From contig NC_067205.1 in assembly GCF_026262505.1 (NCBI RefSeq), positions 7,254,001 through 7,318,000 of the forward strand: DNA of 64,000 nt, given 5' to 3'. How positions within the stretch are numbered: position 1 is the first letter of the stretch; each line of letters begins with the position of its first letter. Positions 10,901 to 20,700 of the stretch are shown here, one piece after another. Source of the DNA: Trichomonas vaginalis G3 (taxonomy: Eukaryota > Parabasalia > Trichomonadida > Trichomonadidae). The position numbers and the translations under genes were made by a program. The notes beneath the pieces were generated by a model. The model saw only the letters and a list, made by a program, of their open reading frames with translations, was not told the DNA's origin and ran no database searches.

Positions 10901-13900
10901 GCCCAGTGGTGAACGATCCTTCCGAAGCAGGGAGATTTGATCCAGAGATTTATGTTGAGAATAATTCCGTTGAACAAGCTCATTAAGCATCTTTTCAGAG
11001 AAATGTGATCCATTATTGAGTAAAAACTAATATATATGCTGTAATTAAGCTTCGATGGACACTTCTCTAGCATTTTACCAATTAACGAGAAGCAAGTGAA
11101 CCTTTCCTGAGCTTCATAAAATCCGCCAATTGTATACTTGATCAATCCAATCATTATTTCCATGAAATCGTTGGGTATATCCTTTGACAAATCAAAAAGA
11201 GGTACTAATGACATCAAATGATTGCCTCTTCCGATCATTTTATGCAATGAATTCTTTTCTTTGAGGAAATAGTTGAATTCAGCTTGACATTTGTAGTCCT
11301 GATGTGCACCTTTATATACGAAATCTGCCTTATTCGTGTTGTTACTTATCATATTAGAATTTATTGTAAAACTTTCTTCTGAATTCAAGGCAACATCTCC
11401 TCTCTGGCCGATTCCCTTTAGTCTTTCTTCACTTATTATAGAAAATGAGACTCCGAAAGAGCCAACTACTACGATTTCTTTAGAATTTATGGTTCCACCT
11501 CCTCCGAACTCGAATTCTAAGTCATCGTCAATTGGAAATTGTAGTTTTGGTATTTCTTGGCACTGGTCCATTTGTTCTCCGAAGTAAAAACCAACTGCAC
11601 TCTTTTCAAGGGAATATCTTTGATGAATGAACGAACAGAAGGTCCATCCCTTCTTGGAATAGTGGCATAATAAGGTCTTTGGGGTAGATTCATTCTCTGG
11701 ATTGTCATTTTTTTCAAATGTGAAGGAATAATACAAATTTGACCTTAAGAAAAAGAGTTTGAAGGTTGCGCTTGGACTTGTTATCTTCAGCAACATTATC
11801 TCTTTGCTCAGATCTGCCATTAGCGGAGTGTCAACGTTCAGCCAGAAAGAAAAAGTGAGCATTTTGTTAAAAGCCATTGATGGGAGGTTTTTGAGTAGGC
11901 AGAATGGCTTCTCTGAATCGCATGGGAACTCATGCTTCCTCTTTGATGTGACTTCTGAGATCTGGGAGTTTAATAATCTTTTCGCAATTTCCACATTGGG
12001 CGGACAGACAATCAGCTTGAAGATCTTCATTGCAATGTAGTAGCTTGATTTTTCTCTGGTAATATTAAATAGAAGTTTGTAAATCAAATCGTCTTTTGGG
12101 ACATTTAGCGAAAATTCGTAACCTCTGTACTTGACTGTATTAGTTTCGGACGATAGAAAGTCAATTAGGATGGAATCTATACCGGCTTCGTGAAATTGTT
12201 CGCAATTAAAATCAGAATAATCTGAAAGTTTCAGTAAAATATTCAACACCTCGTTGATATAGTTTGTTGACCCAAATGACGCAAGATAAACAGGAGCGAT
12301 CGTTGGAATTTTGACAAGAAATGGAGCTCCGTAAGATAAAGTGTTTGAATTGGAAATTATGTTCCCAAGAGATGATAGAATGCTTTTATAACTGCTATCA
12401 CTAATATTTTTCTTAATTATTTCATTGATTTGCATAAAATATTTCGATGATAATTTATATTTCGGAAAAGACATAGTTATGAACGAAAATATCTTGAGAG
12501 TCTGCTGAATGACTTTGTCAGATTTCCGTTTCAGTCCGTAAGAGAACAAATTGTCTAAAATATTGTTAAATCTTGAACAGAGCTGAGGATTATGGGAACA
12601 AGCGTATATGAACAGCTCATACAATTCTGTTGTTGTAATTAAGGCTATCTCAGATTCGTCATCTTCTAATCTTTTCAAAAATTTATTGAAAGATTTTGCT
12701 AAAAAATCAATATTTTGGTCCTTAACAGATACTAGGAAATTCCTTATTCGCGTGTAAATCAAATGCAGCAAGTTCCTTTCAGTTGCTAAAGAAAGGAAAA
12801 CGAAAGAAAAGTCAAAAGATGAAAAACAGTCATTTGTACATTTTTCGTCATCAACCAAAGTGAAAACAAAGTCCATAACAGTTGTAAATGCTAATTTTGC
12901 ATTCGGATCCGTGTCATGGTTGTTCCAAAGCATTGAAATAATATTTGAAATCGCAGAAAGACAGTCAGGACGAGTGAAGACACGATAATCTATTTCATTA
13001 TCACAATAAAGTATATGGGCAATTATTTCTGCGGCCAAATACGGGTACTTTGAGTTGGCAACCAAAATATCTGCCAAAATTGAAGGAGCTGAATGAGAAA
13101 TGAAGTTGATTGTCTTTCCTCTTATGAATTTGATGACATCTGGAAGCTCATTTCCTGAAAACGCGCAAATTTGGTCTTTAAATATCGCGTCAGAAGTAAA
13201 AAAGTCTGTGGCGTGAGAAAGAGAGGTCTTTTCTATATTTTTCTCTATGACAATTGAAATTGAGACAAATAAATCAATAAAATGTGGCTCATTTTTCATC
13301 AGAGTTAAAATTTGAAAAACAGAAGCATAAAAACAGTCTGTACATCTTGACTCAGCCAAATATATCGATTCTGCGAAACTTTGAAGTGTTTCATGGGTAT
13401 TTTTCTGCACAAAATTAATTAATCTTTTGTTTGTCCTGATTTTATCGCTTGGAATCCGTTCAAATCCCATTTCGAACTCATTTACAGGGCATTCGTGAAA
13501 TGGAAATGTCGAAAATTTCGTTTCTGGAAAAGAAAATAACTGAATACTTTCCAATTTGTTGAAAACAGGCAATCTTTGAACGTAATTCACGAACACAGAC
13601 GATAAAACAACGAAGCAATCCTTGACTGGCTGAGTTACTCCGATTGTTGAAACTAATGCGACAACTCTGATTGCTCTGAAATTAAAGTCCTTAAGAAGGC
13701 CATTTATGCAACCAATGACTCTGAAATTTTCTTCAGATGTAAAGTATTTCTTTGGGTTTATCAGCATTTGAATGATGACATCGGTCAGCAGGTCAAGGGT
13801 TTCAGAATCCATGTTGTCGATGACGTAGTGCAGAATCTGGAAGAAAATGGTGCTGGGAATACGTATGGATGTTTGGTCTAAAACAAAATGTTGGGAACAA

Positions 13901-14496
13901 ATTAAAATTGTTTCGGAATCCCATTTATAATCTTGCCTTTTGAGTACACATTGAGCAATATTAATGAATAATATCGTAGTAACTTCTTGAAGCTTTTGAA
14001 ATTGTATCGAATTTAAAGATTGAAATATTATTTTTAAAAATTCATCAGCAATAAATTCATTTATGTGTGCAATAAATGATACTAAGTGATATATAATTGC
14101 AATACGAGGATATTTGGTGTCAGATTCAGTATTTTCGAAAATATTCCTAACATATTTAAATAAATCCGGATTAAATTTTAAAATACTTGCGTAGGGTTTA
14201 AGTGCAGAAGTTACATCGTGAGTTTCTTGATTTATATTGTCATCTATTGAATATAATTGTTGGCGAGTTAATGTTGGCAACTCGTAGAAGTAATCTGGAA
14301 TATCAGAACTCTCTTCGTCACTTAGAATATCAATCTTTTCAAGTAGTATCGATATTACTGGACATTTCGGTCCATCGAAATGAAAAAAATTTTGGAGGTT
14401 CTGCAAATTCATTTGAAATTTGACAATTTGTAATTTTGACAAATAAAGTTCATTCATTGGTATACCAGTTGAGATAATAATATAATAGTTTAACAT
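7987..14496 (-). CDS. Giant BEACH-family-like protein with reduced BEACH domain
   Basis: A single 2169-codon frame. The first ~870 residues are helical-repeat-like. A concanavalin-A-like sandwich follows at about 875-1010 (MLTFSFWLNV ... GWTFCSFIHQ), then more helical repeats, then a PH-like segment near 1710-1790. A stretch near 1813-1840 (WSNFEVLVTFELFTG) matches the opening of a BEACH domain. After that BEACH similarity is lost, and the protein ends with about 290 residues that look like a WD40-type propeller. Family members are membrane-trafficking scaffolds. The order of domains matches the large BEACH gene at 17.8-25.1 kb, so the two are probably divergent paralogues; here the core of BEACH is missing or unrecognisable. 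A second in-frame ATG 13 codons downstream is an alternative start. The 3' half has higher GC than the 5' half. The frame is uninterrupted, so it is probably functional. Confidence 0.8.
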   Translation of the reverse strand: MLNYYIIISTGIPMNELYLSKLQIVKFQMNLQNLQNFFHFDGPKCPVISILLEKIDILSDEESSDIPDYFYELPTLTRQQLYSIDDNINQETHDVTSALKPYASILKFNPDLFKYVRNIFENTESDTKYPRIAIIYHLVSFIAHINEFIADEFLKIIFQSLNSIQFQKLQEVTTILFINIAQCVLKRQDYKWDSETILICSQHFVLDQTSIRIPSTIFFQILHYVIDNMDSETLDLLTDVIIQMLINPKKYFTSEENFRVIGCINGLLKDFNFRAIRVVALVSTIGVTQPVKDCFVVLSSVFVNYVQRLPVFNKLESIQLFSFPETKFSTFPFHECPVNEFEMGFERIPSDKIRTNKRLINFVQKNTHETLQSFAESIYLAESRCTDCFYASVFQILTLMKNEPHFIDLFVSISIVIEKNIEKTSLSHATDFFTSDAIFKDQICAFSGNELPDVIKFIRGKTINFISHSAPSILADILVANSKYPYLAAEIIAHILYCDNEIDYRVFTRPDCLSAISNIISMLWNNHDTDPNAKLAFTTVMDFVFTLVDDEKCTNDCFSSFDFSFVFLSLATERNLLHLIYTRIRNFLVSVKDQNIDFLAKSFNKFLKRLEDDESEIALITTTELYELFIYACSHNPQLCSRFNNILDNLFSYGLKRKSDKVIQQTLKIFSFITMSFPKYKLSSKYFMQINEIIKKNISDSSYKSILSSLGNIISNSNTLSYGAPFLVKIPTIAPVYLASFGSTNYINEVLNILLKLSDYSDFNCEQFHEAGIDSILIDFLSSETNTVKYRGYEFSLNVPKDDLIYKLLFNITREKSSYYIAMKIFKLIVCPPNVEIAKRLLNSQISEVTSKRKHEFPCDSEKPFCLLKNLPSMAFNKMLTFSFWLNVDTPLMADLSKEIMLLKITSPSATFKLFFLRSNLYYSFTFEKNDNPENESTPKTLLCHYSKKGWTFCSFIHQRYSLEKSAVGFYFGEQMDQCQEIPKLQFPIDDDLEFEFGGGGTINSKEIVVVGSFGVSFSIISEERLKGIGQRGDVALNSEESFTINSNMISNNTNKADFVYKGAHQDYKCQAEFNYFLKEKNSLHKMIGRGNHLMSLVPLFDLSKDIPNDFMEIMIGLIKYTIGGFYEAQERFTCFSLIGKMLEKCPSKLNYSIYISFYSIMDHISLKRCLMSLFNGIILNINLWIKSPCFGRIVHHWATMAVCQFPKCFKVEGYFSRLIRVFPDVFEIYAKTNKKLVKEYISLLSTMSVTNLTSKELDLFFSILYNSHKEEMFDLVYDLLILFERIANTLKLTLKKDNIAVLLALLEIDDVSIVTSILKSVSLLTGTVEIIAASIALFKHKKKQEIFNSLTPFCISNPYLCPFCIVLSLSLPYDQKEVCAALIGGLAQHSRDEMISKDKLWFVYPLILLLSQLNGEGYSHCYNFVEHFALKSSENLKVVLDFLQILSGALKIDGNYIAIRLLKSSSELDLSARERAVYVYKAIFFRFCDYSIDPRLVDAYINSPFYLNESLESEKRQVDDVLSLYSILKAANKFTLKFGISVDENVGGESSESVCQMANSLEDTDLAAFPSLFKLLSQILSNDKVTFKEAEMSDVISDFSMEFSQKLSNLSMEICEAISEAKNLILLTSNVTMTPLSKPKIFIPPMNSVNDFQVYMNTFNIEKCERRRSHFYGFAKVPCFKYLFFDTKIQFSDDVGDIGINGLNYTSKNIVSYPGARYILGEMRPICIFISSDQIQIISKSDPSKLIKNEDIEYILEKPPTSIEIFLRTNESFYIDFDPISSDTIMSNLKEIDKRFSLQISDLLLKTFSRRLLWSNFEVLVTFELFTGKTFHVSGLFPEIRQTSVISVPYELYVCDGVIPLEEVIRNRKKTESFDFSSEFIPILGERKPDFTIQNSTIFGLGLVKDEILAVFVFGRNVAIFVKNGQLRFFTFDTEGPQLKKVYGIQYSDDFLVFHSSEVLFVIDPSNSKKYSFTKDDVDQEIVEVPELFAMSSGHKAALFNGSEVRTENVLAEIPGKVTCLDLAYSGSLFACSTTDCKIFVHNTMHNEFISMIQCEKEPLKLLITDSLNFVFADLGDSISIYASFGEFICSVDVEVVCWHKFIYKGIDYVIICDSDFNILFFDPSDFKNPKKLGKTEDVALRISVGFYPLCMVVVTANGRLNLFPLII

Positions 14497-14766
14497 GTAA
14501 CATTGAATTATGCCGGTTGAATATATTAAAAAAGTATAATGATTTATTCAAAGAATTTCGAATTTTAAAGTTTAATTAATATCAAGTGATTTAATATACA
14601 AAAAAGTTGTTTTTGATTATTGCAAATAATTTTTAGAGTCTAATCTATATTTGTTCTCGATATTTTTTTTTGAATAGGGAATCTATTTTTTTGTATCGTG
14701 TTGGACATCAAATAATAAATGAATAGCTCATAATGATCATATAGATTCAGAAGTTGTTCGATGATA

Positions 14767-16032
14767 CAGGGGGTTAAATTGAATCCAAGGCTCTCAATTT
14801 CACTCATAGTGCCTCAATAATTTTGAGAGACGAAGTTATAAATATTGCTAAATATCATATATAGATCTCGATTTTCTGATTTTAAATTGCTAAAACGTGA
14901 TTTGTTCTCAAATTTTGAGAGAGGACTGGAGTGAAAAAAAATTCTGCATGCATCATTCAACAAAATTATAAAATATTTACTAAAGATTTTTCGAATAAAG
15001 AAGTTGTGTTAGGAAATTTGTGCTTTTTTTAGTCATTTTTCATGAAATCGAAAAAATTTGGAGTAAAAATCTTATATTTTGTTAGTATAAATAAGCAGAA
15101 TGCATAGAGAATTATTATTCTAATATACGATAGCATATTTATTCATATTAAGCTCATAATTTCATTAAATATTTTGATTTTTTTTAAAAAAAATAGAAGA
15201 AATATAGCTGGTAAAGGGATGTTTAGTAATAAAACACGAGTAATAGACTCGGATTGAATTCTCTGTTACATTCAATGAAATTTGTTTGCAAATTTCAAGA
15301 ATCCAGAGAGTAAGAAGAAGAACATCTATTGGTTAGTAATTTCGAAGCATATCTAGCGAAATTTGCCGAATTATCTGCAAATTTTGGGAGATCTGCCTCG
15401 AAATTTAACAACAATCTGGTAGAATGAGCAAAACTGGTAAAAGAAGCTATTGGATATATGGAGAGCTTCACTTAGCAAGCCCTGGGGCTCGATTTGGAGA
15501 GGTGTTCCGCCTCTAATGGAGGAAATTTGGGAAAATGCCACCGAAATGTAGCCATCGGGGCAGTTTTGGGGTTGCAAAGTGGCAAAAATTCGGCTGGCGG
15601 GGGAATTGGGAGGGGCAAGCGAAAAATTTCTGGGGAATTTCACGAGCTTAAGGAAAGCTCAAGGGCCAGGCATTGTGGAGCCATCAGGAGTGTAGTGAGG
15701 GGGTTCAGGTTCAAACTCTTGGGGTGAGTGAGCGAAGGTCACGCTACTGGGGAACACTGAGGCCAAATGAAAATGGCGGGGAAATTGAGAGGGGAATTTT
15801 GGCGGGGAAAATAAAAAAATATATGAATAAAAATAAGAAATATCGACAAATGCACTAATAATCTCGAAGGTGAAGTGACAGAAAATTGAGTTATATAATA
15901 TATAATATTGAATATGGAATCATAGTGGGTATAGAAATATTTTATGCAAGTATTTAATAATTCAATAGTGTCTCAAAATTGAGAGGCCACTATGAATGAG
16001 ATTGAGGCACTATGATTCACCTTAGCCCCCTG
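14767..16032. mobile_element. Non-autonomous TIR element flanked by TA (mariner-like ends)
   Basis: The left end starts CAGGGGGTTAAATTGAAT and the right end, read inward on the minus strand, starts CAGGGGGCTAAGGTGAAT. The inverted similarity continues with small shifts over about 60 bases (shared CTCTCAATTT and ATAGTGCCTCAAT). TA borders both ends (14765-14766 and 16033-16034), as expected for a TA target duplication. The element is 1266 bp and has no transposase frame. Its centre (about 15480-15800) is unusually rich in G and contains only short frames. The size and TA target fit Tc1/mariner, but the CAGGGG start also occurs in other superfamilies, so the family is uncertain. Confidence 0.65.
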
Positions 16033-16437
16033 TAATTGTGGGTTATTCAATATTCAAATTCAATTATTTGAATGAATAATTGAATTGAATACAAAAACAA
16101 ATTGAATTTAGAAGAAAATTTGTGAAGGATATTTCATAGAAAAAGTTCTTTTTTCAAAATATCATTTTACTAAATAAGTATATTTACAAATATATTTTCT
16201 AATTTTTTTAATTTAATTTCTTTTTCTGAAGTTTTATCAATTCGAGAATTTTTATTAATTTCATGTTAAGATACGTCTAAGTAGATATTATATAATTTTT
16301 CTCAATCTTTTGAAAAGAAAGACGCATAATTCAATTTATTTTTCAATAATATTCAATTATTATTTATTTATTATAATTATTAATTGCACAATTATCTATA
16401 TATTTCTTAATTTTTTGCATTCAATTCATAGAAAAAT

Positions 16438-16444
16438 TCATTTA
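16438..16444 (+). promoter_or_regulatory. Initiator (Inr) element for the protein kinase gene
   Basis: TCATTTA lies 14 bases (A to ATG) before the ATG at 16454. It fits the trichomonad Inr and decides the kinase start in favour of this ATG rather than the in-frame one at 16310. Confidence 0.65.
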
Positions 16445-16453
16445 ATTTTGATA

Positions 16454-17422
16454 ATGGAGGGAATTCAGCAAATGCTCTCTGAGCATGGATATAATATTCA
16501 AAGCGAGATTGGCTGGGGTACGTTTTCTCATTGCTATCTTTGCGTGTCCCAAAAATATAAAATTACATTTGTTGCAAAAGTAATTGACATTGCAAATTCC
16601 CTCCATAAGAAGTCGTTTGAAGTATCTTTTTACCAAGAACTAACTACACTGACTAAGTTAATACACCCAAATGTCATTAATATCTACGATTCCTTTTCTG
16701 ATAATAATTATTTTGTACTTATCCTAGAATACTGCCCAAATGGAAACTTAGAAGAATATATTAAGAAGAATTCACCAATTAAAGAATCAGAGATATTAAA
16801 TTTTGCCCGACAAATTCTTGAAGTCCTATCCTACTGCCATCAGAACAACATTTGCCACCATGATATAAAACCTTGCAATATATTTATAGATAATTTCAAT
16901 AGAGTTAAACTTGCTGATTTCGGGATTGCTCAAATTATTCAACAGCACGAGAAATCAATAGTTTACGGCGGTTCTATCCCATATATGCCACCAGAAGTAT
17001 TCAGAAAATTACCATACAATTCTTTCAAGGCAGATGTATGGGCATTTGGAGTTACATTATTTCAATTGGTTTCTGGAGGTAAGCTCCCGTTTTTTGGACT
17101 TAACATAGTAGAAATATACGATTCTATATGTAAATGTAAGTATGAACTACCTCCAATTTGCAATCCAACAATCGAACAGCTAATTCGGCATTCTCTCGAT
17201 CTTGATGTAGACCATCGCTGGTCATCTCAGCAATTATGTGATTACATTAATTCTTCTTTAAATCATTCAATAATTAATCCATTGAAATATAGGGTTAGAG
17301 CAAAATTAAACAATAAAAGACAAAGCTCATCCAAAGTCTTTTATGAGAATTTGCATTTAAATTCTCCGATTGTTGTGATTCCTGTGATTCGTCGTAACAA
17401 GAGCAATGAAGAGTTTCAATAA
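16454..17422 (+). CDS. Serine/threonine protein kinase (CAMK/AMPK-like)
   Basis: A 322-residue protein that is almost entirely kinase domain. Visible motifs are a glycine loop GWGTFS, the VAIK-type lysine in FVAKVID, the alpha-C glutamate in YQELTTL, a catalytic loop HHDIKPCNI (HRD arginine replaced by His), DFG, and an activation segment ending in YMPPEV. This is followed by DVWAFGV and the conserved C-lobe arginine in DHRW. A short basic tail follows. All residues needed for ATP binding and phosphotransfer are present, so it should be active. The HHD instead of HRD suggests it may not depend on activation-loop phosphorylation. Translating from the upstream in-frame ATG would add a 48-residue hydrophobic leader, which the Inr position makes unlikely. 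Substrate is unknown. Confidence 0.88.
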   Translation: MEGIQQMLSEHGYNIQSEIGWGTFSHCYLCVSQKYKITFVAKVIDIANSLHKKSFEVSFYQELTTLTKLIHPNVINIYDSFSDNNYFVLILEYCPNGNLEEYIKKNSPIKESEILNFARQILEVLSYCHQNNICHHDIKPCNIFIDNFNRVKLADFGIAQIIQQHEKSIVYGGSIPYMPPEVFRKLPYNSFKADVWAFGVTLFQLVSGGKLPFFGLNIVEIYDSICKCKYELPPICNPTIEQLIRHSLDLDVDHRWSSQQLCDYINSSLNHSIINPLKYRVRAKLNNKRQSSSKVFYENLHLNSPIVVIPVIRRNKSNEEFQ

Positions 17423-17770
17423 TTTTGTTCTTTTTTTTTAATTTTGTGTTGTTTTTGTACTTGATAAAGATTTATCTTTCCAAAAAACAATTCTTTTAAC
17501 TTTACAATGACATATATCATCATTATTCGTTTTATATTTTTGAAAATTTCAAAATAATTTAAATTTTAATTATGTATTTTAATTTAATTCAAGCAATCAC
17601 TATTAAATTTAATAATGATTTAATTCAATCATCAATATCTTTGGAAATTGATGCTAAAACAGGGATTTCATATTAATGTTTATAAATGTATACATATTAT
17701 ACTATTCATTGCAGTCATAAAATAGGTAAAATCCGATATTTGCCACTGATAAAATTTTTATCGTTCCTCG
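17423..17770. other. Short intergenic region, no gene seen
   Basis: About 350 AT-rich bases between two same-strand genes, with no open frame or obvious motif. No convincing Inr is seen before the next ATG. Confidence 0.5.
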
Positions 17771-20700
17771 ATGTTCCGAGGGCTTGGGAAATTATTCGGA
17801 GTGCAAAAAGATCAAGATAATAGTCCCAAATCCACAATAAATGAGGAGCAGATGGATATTATAAATCTTTTCGGTCAGAATATTGAGTTAATTGAATCAT
17901 TCGATTCGGATTCTGACAAAATTGCCCTACTTAAACGGGTTATAGTACAGTTTGATTCAACATTTGGGTCATTACAACCAAATGATGTACGAAATCAAGA
18001 AATAAAAACAATTTTGGAGAAATTTTGTTACTTATGTGGCACATATGGTACGCATCTGCTCAATGATCTACAAATATCTATCGAATTATTCAGCTGCTTA
18101 ACTGTTATATCAAGTTTATTTTCGAATTTACCAAAAGCAGAATCTTTCATTTCTTTATTATGCGGCATAATTCAAAATTCGAAAACCGAAAATCTAATAT
18201 TGAAAAAATCATATGGAATTATTACATTATTATTTACATCTATGCCATTCTTCGTTGAATTTGGTGAAGTTGACGGATTTTCATTAGTATTTTCATCATT
18301 TTTTATGACAAATGCAAAGACAGACATACAATCATTCTGGGTGCATTTACTTTTTCATGTAGTTCCCCCAGATTTTTACAAAATCAATCCCTCCGATACA
18401 ATCTTAGACATTTTCATTAACTCTCTTATTACAAACGAAGGTATTCATTTTGAATCATGCGCTCAGTTCATTGGATCATATATAGCTTGCTTTTCTATTC
18501 ACCATCCAAATATCATCGAAGAATTTTGTGAACTTGGGGGTTTCGATTTGCTATCAACATTTATTATCAAACATTGTGGTCCATGTGTACGCGAAATCAC
18601 AGAAATTCTTCTTAATTCTACCCATGCGAATGTCATAATTATCAAATTCATTATGAACATCTATCTCAACGAAAATACCACTCAGCTTGTCCGAAAACAG
18701 GTTCTTGAGGCATTTATTGCCTTCACAAAGGCCAATCCGAATCTCCGTCAACAAATCTTTTCAGTTTCACCTCTTTCTCTTTGGATTCTCAAACCTCCAA
18801 AGATTGACGGAAAGTCACTTGAGAGCTTAATCATATTCACGACCGAGATGGTTTCCAGGAACATTGTCGATGCCAAGTCAATTCTCTCTCCTCTACTTTC
18901 CATTTCCGCCCCTCCACCAGACACAGAAGTCCCGACTTCTCTCATTCTATCTCTTGTTCTAAACGAGACTCAGCGGTCGAAACTCAGTCCGGCAGACCTG
19001 ATAGAGTCAAAGTTCCTTGAGGATTTCATCCTGATTCCTGATGACAAGCAGCTTGCATGGTTCATGTCTGCGCACCAGGAGTTCCTCAAACTGGCGCAGA
19101 TTGCGTATTCGTCTCCATCGGCCCAAGAATGGAGATTTCCTGTCATCCAGGCCTTCATCAAAGCATCACAGCATTTGTCTGATTTCCCTTCCTTCGTAAA
19201 CTTCCTCTCAGCTTTGTTCACATCGAACTTCTCAACACAGATTGTTCATTTACTGCTTAACTTTCTAAACAGCAATGATCTGGTTAGACTTTTATGCCAG
19301 GAGTTAGTGAAAAGACAAGAAGCTCCTGGATTCTTCTTTGAAGCAAATGGACTGCAGATTTGCTGTGATTACGTAAAGGAGAATCCAGAATCGGCTGAGA
19401 GAATTCTCCAGATATTTGCCAGTGCTGCTTGCCATGAACAACAACCAGAAATCGACAATTTCTTGAATGAGTTGGATTTAGACCATCCGATCTTTTCTGT
19501 CAAAAGAGAAGTCTTGGAGCAAATCTGCTTCGGATCCAGGAAGACACACTGTGTAAGAATTCCTTCTCTACTTCCCTACGTATCTGACTATGACTCTGAT
19601 TTGCCATCAAACCAGTATTTGGCAGGAAGATTTGCAATCCCTGCATACGAAAGAAGAAACATTGAATTTGAAAAAATCCCTCACATTAATAAAATTATCA
19701 ACCGTTACATCGATGTTAAATATCTAGGAAACCTAACAAAATTAGGTAAATACTTCGATGCCAATTCCGACTGCTTCCCTGTTGTTGAACTAAGCAAAAC
19801 AAGCCGACCATCGACAGCGAGAGTTCCCTTCAACGCTAAGTCCATCAGCTTCTGGTTCAAAGTCATCGACAAAGAACAGAAGAGTTGCCAGATTCTGGCT
19901 GCTGGTTCTCTCACAATTTCTATATTTAACTCAAAGATCCACGTGAACACAAACAAAGAGGTTCTCACTGCAACGCACGTCGGAGGGCAGTGGCACAACA
20001 TAATTTTGATATTCGACACACAGAGGAATTCAATATCGAAAGTTACAGTTTATGCAGACGGCTCCGAATTAGGCGTCTTCAAAGGAATGGACGAGCAGGT
20101 TCCAAACGAGATATTATTCGGAGATAACCAAGGGCCAATGATGACAAACGTTTTGATCTCATCAAATTTACTTGTTTCAAACAATGATTTGAATGCACAA
20201 TACGTGTACAAACAGGGACCAAAATCTTCTTTCAATGGAGAGCAAATTTCAGCAATAATCACAGATAGGTCATCAATAAATGTTGGATATCTTGGCATTG
20301 CAATTTATTTCACAAATTTCGTCGAAATTGAGAAGTTGTTTGAAATCGCAGAAAAGTTCGATAATTTCGAAGATTTCAGAGATTTGTTGATCGGACTTAT
20401 CTCGATAAGATTGTGCAACAGCGATGTCCTAGACATACCAAAGTTCTACACCAGATTCACTTTGAGTCTGAAGAGAAAGAACGAAATGGTTTCCGAAAAC
20501 ATTTTGAGCTTTCTCAACTCAATTCCATTCACGAAATCATCGAGAACAGAGAGAACTCAAGCTTTATTCTACGTTCTGACAGATATAGAACTCTTCAATG
20601 TCATCTCTCACGAAGCTTCAGTGCAATTCCTTCAGTTCGTCACTGCCACTTTGGGTGCTTACTTCGATCTGACAGAGCTGTTCAAATTAGACACTGCGAA

